Source of the DNA: a bacterium
Lineage (GTDB): Bacteria; Bacillota; Clostridia; Oscillospirales; Acutalibacteraceae
DNA length: 9,306 nt
NCBI GenBank assembly: GCA_020625635.1
Contig: JAHLBL010000054.1
Location: forward strand, 1 to 9,306
Direction of reading: 5' to 3'
Position 1 is the first letter of the stretch. Every line of letters begins with the position of its first letter. This document shows, piece by piece, positions 5,977 to 9,306 of the stretch. The position numbers and the translations under genes are program-made. The notes beneath the pieces are model-generated. The model had not been told where the DNA came from and did no database searches. It saw only the letters and a program-made list of their open reading frames with translations.

Positions 5977-6981
5977 CTATAGATTTCCGAAAATCATATG
6001 CGCTCTTTCGCCGTCAAGCTCGAGCGTGCCGTCGATGTCGTCGATGATCCCGTAGAGCTTGCCGAATACGATGGTGGTCTTGTCGCATTTGCACGACAGC
6101 GTCTTTCCGTCGTGCCTGTCGGGGACGAACCGCAAGTCAAGCGCGCCCTTAGCCGTATGGAACAGCCACTCGCCGTCCGTGCTTTTGTCGTTTCCGCTGA
6201 CCTTCAGCCTGCCTACCTTGTAGAGCTTGTTGTCGATAAAATAGCAGTTCTCACTGCCTTTTGAGTTATTTCCCACCTTCGACGCGAGGTTTACCGCGAA
6301 CCTGTGACCGTCGATAATGACCGAGCCCGCCAGCGTCTGGTACTGCTGACGGCGCGGGAGTACAAAGCGGCTCCAGTCAAAGTAAACGCTGCTGCTCTCC
6401 TCGTCGAGGCTGTAGTCCTCTCCGCCGATGCGCACAACGCCCGACGCGACAAACTTGGGAACGAAGCGCTTCATAAAAAAGCACTTGGGGTTGTCGTTGA
6501 ACGGCGCGACGGTGTTCATACTCTCGCCGTCCGTCTTTTTGACAAGAACCTTGACGTAAAGGTTCTTGAAGTTATTGAAGTCGATAAAATCGCATTTTAT
6601 GTAACGTCCCTCGACTGTGTTTGTCAGCGCGAGGGCTATTCTTTTATCGGAATAAGAGAATTCGCCGAGCTTGCCTGACTCGGGAAGGCTCGGGAGCGCC
6701 TCGAGCCAGACCTTCCTGTTTATATAGTCCCTTACAATCTCTCCGCGCTCAAAATCCGCGAGCGCAAGCTTTATGGACACCTCGTTCGACACAGTCTCGA
6801 CCGAGATGTAAAAGCCCATCCTGTCGTTGGAGATGTAGTAGCTGTCCCTTTCCACGAGCTTGTTCTGTGGCTGATACGATTCTTTATTATAGACAAACAG
6901 GGGTGTTCTCGACCAGCCGCCGAAGCTGACCTCGCCTTTTTCATCAAAAATGTTTTTTGTATTTTCAATTGTCGTCTGCAC
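5977..6981 (-). CDS. DUF2804 family protein
   Basis: The 334-residue protein matches the DUF2804 family, whose function is unknown to me. Recognisable parts are the opening MQTTIENTKNIFDEKGE with GGWSRTPLFVYNK, the FDWSR motif (about 201-205) where the family has DWGRG, GHRFAVNLAS (about 225-234), and SENCYFIDNKLYKVGRL (about 243-259). Several tryptophans usual after the DWGRG motif are replaced here. It is beta-rich, with no signal peptide or membrane helix, so it is probably cytoplasmic. I place the start at GTG 6981-6979: AAGGAG (6995-6990) is 8 nt upstream, and family members usually begin MQ. The GTG three codons earlier (6990) overlaps that ribosome-binding site. The gene is monocistronic, with its own promoter and a terminator shared with nrdG. 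Nothing in the context indicates a pathway. Confidence 0.82.
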   Translation of the reverse strand: MQTTIENTKNIFDEKGEVSFGGWSRTPLFVYNKESYQPQNKLVERDSYYISNDRMGFYISVETVSNEVSIKLALADFERGEIVRDYINRKVWLEALPSLPESGKLGEFSYSDKRIALALTNTVEGRYIKCDFIDFNNFKNLYVKVLVKKTDGESMNTVAPFNDNPKCFFMKRFVPKFVASGVVRIGGEDYSLDEESSSVYFDWSRFVLPRRQQYQTLAGSVIIDGHRFAVNLASKVGNNSKGSENCYFIDNKLYKVGRLKVSGNDKSTDGEWLFHTAKGALDLRFVPDRHDGKTLSCKCDKTTIVFGKLYGIIDDIDGTLELDGERAHMIFGNL

Positions 6982-6989
6982 AAAACTCA

Positions 6990-6995
6990 CTCCTT
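6990..6995 (-). promoter_or_regulatory. Shine-Dalgarno site fixing the DUF2804 start
   Basis: AAGGAG on the - strand has an 8-nt gap to the GTG at 6981. The longer reading starts at 6990, inside this site, so ribosomes could not use both. The shorter start is preferred. Confidence 0.75.
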
Positions 6996-7016
6996 AATCT
7001 CATCAGGGTATTCTTC

Positions 7017-7045
7017 ATTATACATAAAATTATAATGCTGTTCAA
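7017..7045 (-). promoter_or_regulatory. Sigma-A promoter for the DUF2804 gene
   Basis: On the - strand TTGAAC (7045-7040) and TATAAT (7022-7017) are 17 nt apart, the same hexamers and spacing as the GH13 gene promoter. The predicted start near 7010 gives a leader of about 30 nt. Confidence 0.8.
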
Positions 7046-7129
7046 GAATTATAACAAAACTGTAAAGGTGTAATATTTACAACTTTTTCGCAGTATATTT
7101 TTGAGAGAAAATATGTCCGTGTTTATCAG

Positions 7130-7159
7130 CCCGCGGCAGGGGATAAGCGCCCCTGCGGG
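7130..7159 (+). promoter_or_regulatory. GC-rich hairpin in the leader of the lipoprotein gene
   Basis: GCAGGGG (7136-7142) pairs with CCCCTGC (7150-7156), and CCC (7130-7132) with GGG (7157-7159) across a 3-nt bulge. The loop is ATAAGCG. No U-run follows, so it is not an intrinsic terminator. It ends only 4 nt before the Shine-Dalgarno AAAGGAG (7163-7169), close enough to affect ribosome access or mRNA stability. I found no convincing promoter between 7046 and 7130; TTGAGA (7101) with TATCAG (7124) is a weak candidate. Confidence 0.55.
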
Positions 7160-7174
7160 ACGAAAGGAGATTTT

Positions 7175-7528
7175 ATGCGAAAAAGAATTGCTGCCGTATT
7201 CCTTGCGGCGATTATCGCGGTTTTTACGTCGTGCGGAGCGGTCGTAGTTAACGAGGCGGATGAAATCAGGCTCAACAGCTGGAGCGCAAGGCTGAAGAGC
7301 GGCAGCCGTGTTACGCTCAGCTTTGACGGCGACCGCGCAGACTTTACCGTGAAGTCGGACGACAGAGACGCCCGACTGCGGCTGTCGGGACTGTGCTTCT
7401 TTGACAGCGAGAAATTCGCCCTTTACGACGAGAAGGATAAGTCCGAGTATATTTTTCGCTACAGACTGCGCGACAACAAGCTTACGCTGCTGTACGACGA
7501 AGGAAAAATTACTCTTAAAAGAAGGTAG
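7175..7528 (+). CDS. Small putative lipoprotein, function unknown
   Basis: The 117-residue product starts MRKR and has a hydrophobic stretch (about 5-17) ending in FTSC, so C20 is the likely lipidated cysteine. F at the -3 position is less common than L, V or I, but the pattern still fits a type II signal peptide. The mature part of about 98 residues alternates charged and hydrophobic residues and looks like an all-beta domain. The ending KLTLLYDEGKITLKRR resembles the last strands of small lipocalin-like or DUF5640-like extracytoplasmic domains. That likeness is weak and I assign no function. The ATG has AAAGGAG 5 nt upstream. The next gene starts 69 nt downstream behind its own promoter, so any link with the CotH gene is by position only. 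Confidence 0.82.
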   Translation: MRKRIAAVFLAAIIAVFTSCGAVVVNEADEIRLNSWSARLKSGSRVTLSFDGDRADFTVKSDDRDARLRLSGLCFFDSEKFALYDEKDKSEYIFRYRLRDNKLTLLYDEGKITLKRR

Positions 7529-7534
7529 TTGAAA

Positions 7535-7563
7535 TTGACATCCCGCCCGAAAAGTATTACAAT
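7535..7563 (+). promoter_or_regulatory. Sigma-A promoter of the CotH-dockerin gene
   Basis: A perfect TTGACA (7535-7540) and TACAAT (7558-7563, five of six) are spaced by 17 nt. The -35 begins 7 nt after the lipoprotein stop. The start near 7570 gives a short leader of about 28 nt. No terminator separates the two genes, so read-through from upstream is also possible. Confidence 0.85.
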
Positions 7564-7586
7564 GATAATGAGAAAAAATGTAAAGC

Positions 7587-7593
7587 GGGTGAG
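7587..7593 (+). promoter_or_regulatory. Shine-Dalgarno site supporting the TTG start of the CotH gene
   Basis: GGGTGAG lies 4 nt before the TTG at 7598. The in-frame ATG at 7616 has only GGA at one-base distance, too close to work. Either start leaves the signal peptide intact, so the secretion call does not depend on the choice. Confidence 0.6.
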
Positions 7594-7597
7594 ATAA

Positions 7598-9079
7598 TTG
7601 AACATCCGAACAGGAATGAAAAAATATATCGCATCGCTTCTGGCGTGTGTTATAGCTGTCTGCGCGTTTACGCCTTTTTCCGCGTCTGCCGACGGAACGT
7701 ATGCGGGCGAGTATTTTGACGTGCCGCAGATAAGAGTCACGACCAAGGACGGCGTAGGCAACACGCTCGTGAAGGAGGACGGATACGTCGACGCGTCCAT
7801 CGTGATTACGGATATGGACGGCTCAACTATAGAGTCGCCGATTATCTTTAAGGTCAGGGGCAACAGCACATCCATGACGCTGAAAAAGCCCTTTACCTTT
7901 AAGTTCCCGAAAAAGACCGACGTGTTCGGCTTCGGCAAGGCTAAGCGCTGGGTGCTGCTCGCTAACGCCTATGACGTCACATTTATCCGAAATTACTTTT
8001 CCTTCGACTGGGCTCAGCGTATGGGGATCCCGTATACCTCCGAGCAGAAGATCGTCGAGTTATGGGTTGACGATATGTTCAAGGGCTGCTACACCCTTAT
8101 GGAGCCGATCACGGACGGCAAAGGCAGGGTAGAGATCGACACGACGGGCGAAAAGGATTTTATCGTAGAATGGGAGCTCAAGCGTGAGGAGGAGGACGTA
8201 ACCTACTTTACGGCGAACAGCTACCGCTTCGGTATAAAAGAGCCCGATCCGCCGACCGAGGCGCAGGTGAATTACATAAAATCTACGATGGAGAACGTAA
8301 TCACCACTCTCGAAAGCGGCGACCGTGAGGCGATCGAAGAGGCGATCGACGTGGATTCGTTCGTCAGGTATTATCTGTTTAATGAGTTCGTCAAGGTCTC
8401 TGACTTCTACTTCAGCTCGGTGTTCTTCTTCTATAAGGACGGCAAGCTCTACGCGGGACCTCCGTGGGACTATGACCTCTCAATGGGTAACGTAGCCGCG
8501 GTTTCGACCGATCCCTACAATCCCGAGGGCGTTTTCGCGGCTAATAAAAACATAGTTAAATACCTCTGCAAGCTCGACTGGTTCAACGAGAAGGCGAGGG
8601 ATTTATACAAAGAAAATTATTCTTTTTTAGAAAATACATACTCCGACGGCGGTTATTTCGATTCCTTCTACGAGAAGTACGAGCCCGTAATCTCCCGCAA
8701 CTTCAACGAGGCTGGCTGGGTTATCTGGCACAAGCTGATAACAGTTCACGAGAGACCTTTCCCGACCTACGAGGAGAACCTCGACTACCTCAAGAATTGG
8801 TGCAAAACCCGCAACGACTGGCTGTACGACTACTTTAAGCTCGGCGACGACCTGCTCTATATAAAGGGCGACGCCGACGGCAACGGTGTTATCGATATCT
8901 CGGACGCAACGCTGATCCAGAAGCTGATCGGCAAAATTGAGAATGGCGACGACGGTCAGATCACGACACGAGCCGATTCCTCCGACGACGGTCTCGATAT
9001 AAACGACGTTACTCTGCTCCAGCGCTATATTGCGGGAATGGAGAAAAACTACAGATTCGGCGAAAAGATTTTTAAGTAA
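7598..9079 (+). CDS. Secreted CotH-family protein with C-terminal type I dockerin
   Basis: The 493-residue protein has a signal peptide (KK at 8-9, hydrophobic 11-27, likely cleavage SASA-DG after A31). The CotH domain covers about 40-300: FKVRGNSTS (84-92), KKPFTFKF, WVLLANAYDVTFIRN (118-132), GCYTLMEP (163-170), DFYFSSVFFFYKDGK (269-283), and PPWDYDLSMGN (288-298). CotH proteins are atypical protein kinases, known from spore-coat phosphorylation in Bacillus; by spacing, D269 and D291 would be the catalytic and metal-binding aspartates. A helical region (about 320-415) leads to a dockerin (about 424-483). Its first calcium loop is canonical (D425, D427, N429, D433, D436); the second (D460-D470) is one residue short. 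The dockerin should bind a cohesin on a scaffoldin or the cell surface. CotH-dockerin proteins are known from ruminococcal cellulosomes. The start is TTG, and the gene has its own promoter. Kinase activity and substrate are inferred. Confidence 0.94.
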   Translation: MNIRTGMKKYIASLLACVIAVCAFTPFSASADGTYAGEYFDVPQIRVTTKDGVGNTLVKEDGYVDASIVITDMDGSTIESPIIFKVRGNSTSMTLKKPFTFKFPKKTDVFGFGKAKRWVLLANAYDVTFIRNYFSFDWAQRMGIPYTSEQKIVELWVDDMFKGCYTLMEPITDGKGRVEIDTTGEKDFIVEWELKREEEDVTYFTANSYRFGIKEPDPPTEAQVNYIKSTMENVITTLESGDREAIEEAIDVDSFVRYYLFNEFVKVSDFYFSSVFFFYKDGKLYAGPPWDYDLSMGNVAAVSTDPYNPEGVFAANKNIVKYLCKLDWFNEKARDLYKENYSFLENTYSDGGYFDSFYEKYEPVISRNFNEAGWVIWHKLITVHERPFPTYEENLDYLKNWCKTRNDWLYDYFKLGDDLLYIKGDADGNGVIDISDATLIQKLIGKIENGDDGQITTRADSSDDGLDINDVTLLQRYIAGMEKNYRFGEKIFK

Positions 9080-9082
9080 AAG

Positions 9083-9306
9083 ATGTCAAAAACCAAGAAG
9101 AAAAAAGAGGTAAAGCAGCAGTACACGGTAAAGAACGCGGTTGTAAATTATTATCTGCTCCTTATGCTGACGGTGTTCCCGCTGTTTTACACAAACGCTC
9201 ATATCAATATTCGGCACGACAAGCTCTATATGTTTTACGCGCTTTCGGGCGCGCTGATAGCCTGTATGCTGCTTATCCTGCTCGTGTATTTCACGGAAAG
9301 AAAAAA
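9083..9306 (+). CDS. Membrane protein, N-terminal part (truncated by window end)
   Basis: The ATG is 3 nt after the CotH-dockerin stop, and the frame stays open through 74 codons to the window edge. The visible protein has a lysine-rich start (MSKTKKKKEVK), a hydrophobic helix at about 21-37 (YYLLLMLTVFPLFY), a short loop with NIRHDK, and a second helix at about 50-69. The basic N-terminus suggests it faces the cytoplasm. No good Shine-Dalgarno precedes it, so translation is probably coupled to the CotH gene in one operon. The pattern recalls the first helices of polytopic polymer ligase/polymerase-like (O-antigen ligase type) proteins of clostridia. That is an impression, and too little is visible to assign a family. 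Confidence 0.75.
   Translation, partial: MSKTKKKKEVKQQYTVKNAVVNYYLLLMLTVFPLFYTNAHINIRHDKLYMFYALSGALIACMLLILLVYFTERK

Noticed and set aside
1..9306. CRISPR array, tRNA/rRNA, insertion sequence or phage genes
   Set aside because: No evenly spaced direct repeats, cloverleaf, transposase, integrase or phage structural motif could be seen on either strand.

Overview
The window looks like chromosomal DNA of an anaerobic, gut-type clostridium close to Ruminococcus (Oscillospiraceae). The evidence is an oxygen-sensitive class III ribonucleotide reductase operon under a near-consensus NrdR box, a secreted CotH-fold protein ending in a cellulosomal type I dockerin, strong Gram-positive Shine-Dalgarno sites, and a gene set typical of ruminococci. 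The genus is an inference; no rRNA or tRNA is present to confirm it.

Layout from left to right. (1) Positions 1-190 contain no gene. They hold two imperfect inverted repeats and a strong hairpin, possibly the tail of a transcript entering from the left, a structured RNA or a small repeat element. (2) A leftward cytoplasmic GH13 alpha-glucanase (191-1804, TTG start) carries a C-terminal DUF1653-like domain. (3) A divergent promoter pair at 1837-1898 separates it from a rightward gene (1940-2707) whose product has one N-terminal membrane helix, an FKBP/trigger-factor-like PPIase domain predicted outside the membrane, and three C-terminal helices; it ends in a UUCG-loop terminator. (4) An AT-rich spacer leads into a consensus promoter, an NrdR box and the overlapping nrdD-nrdG operon (3034-5939), which makes deoxyribonucleotides without oxygen. 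(5) A bidirectional terminator is shared with a convergent DUF2804 gene (5977-6981, leftward). (6) Rightward again come a small putative lipoprotein behind a 5'-leader hairpin (7175-7528), the secreted CotH-dockerin protein with its own promoter (7598-9079), and, 3 nt after its stop, the start of a membrane protein that runs off the window (9083-9306).

Functionally the best understood unit is nrdDG: NrdG is the radical-SAM activase that installs the glycyl radical on NrdD, and NrdR would repress the operon when dATP is high. The GH13 enzyme probably handles internalised or stored maltooligosaccharides. The CotH-dockerin protein points to a cellulosome or other cohesin-bearing surface assembly. 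The least conventional items are the membrane protein with a trigger-factor-like PPIase domain and the GH13-DUF1653 fusion. All family assignments were made by reading the sequence, without database searches.
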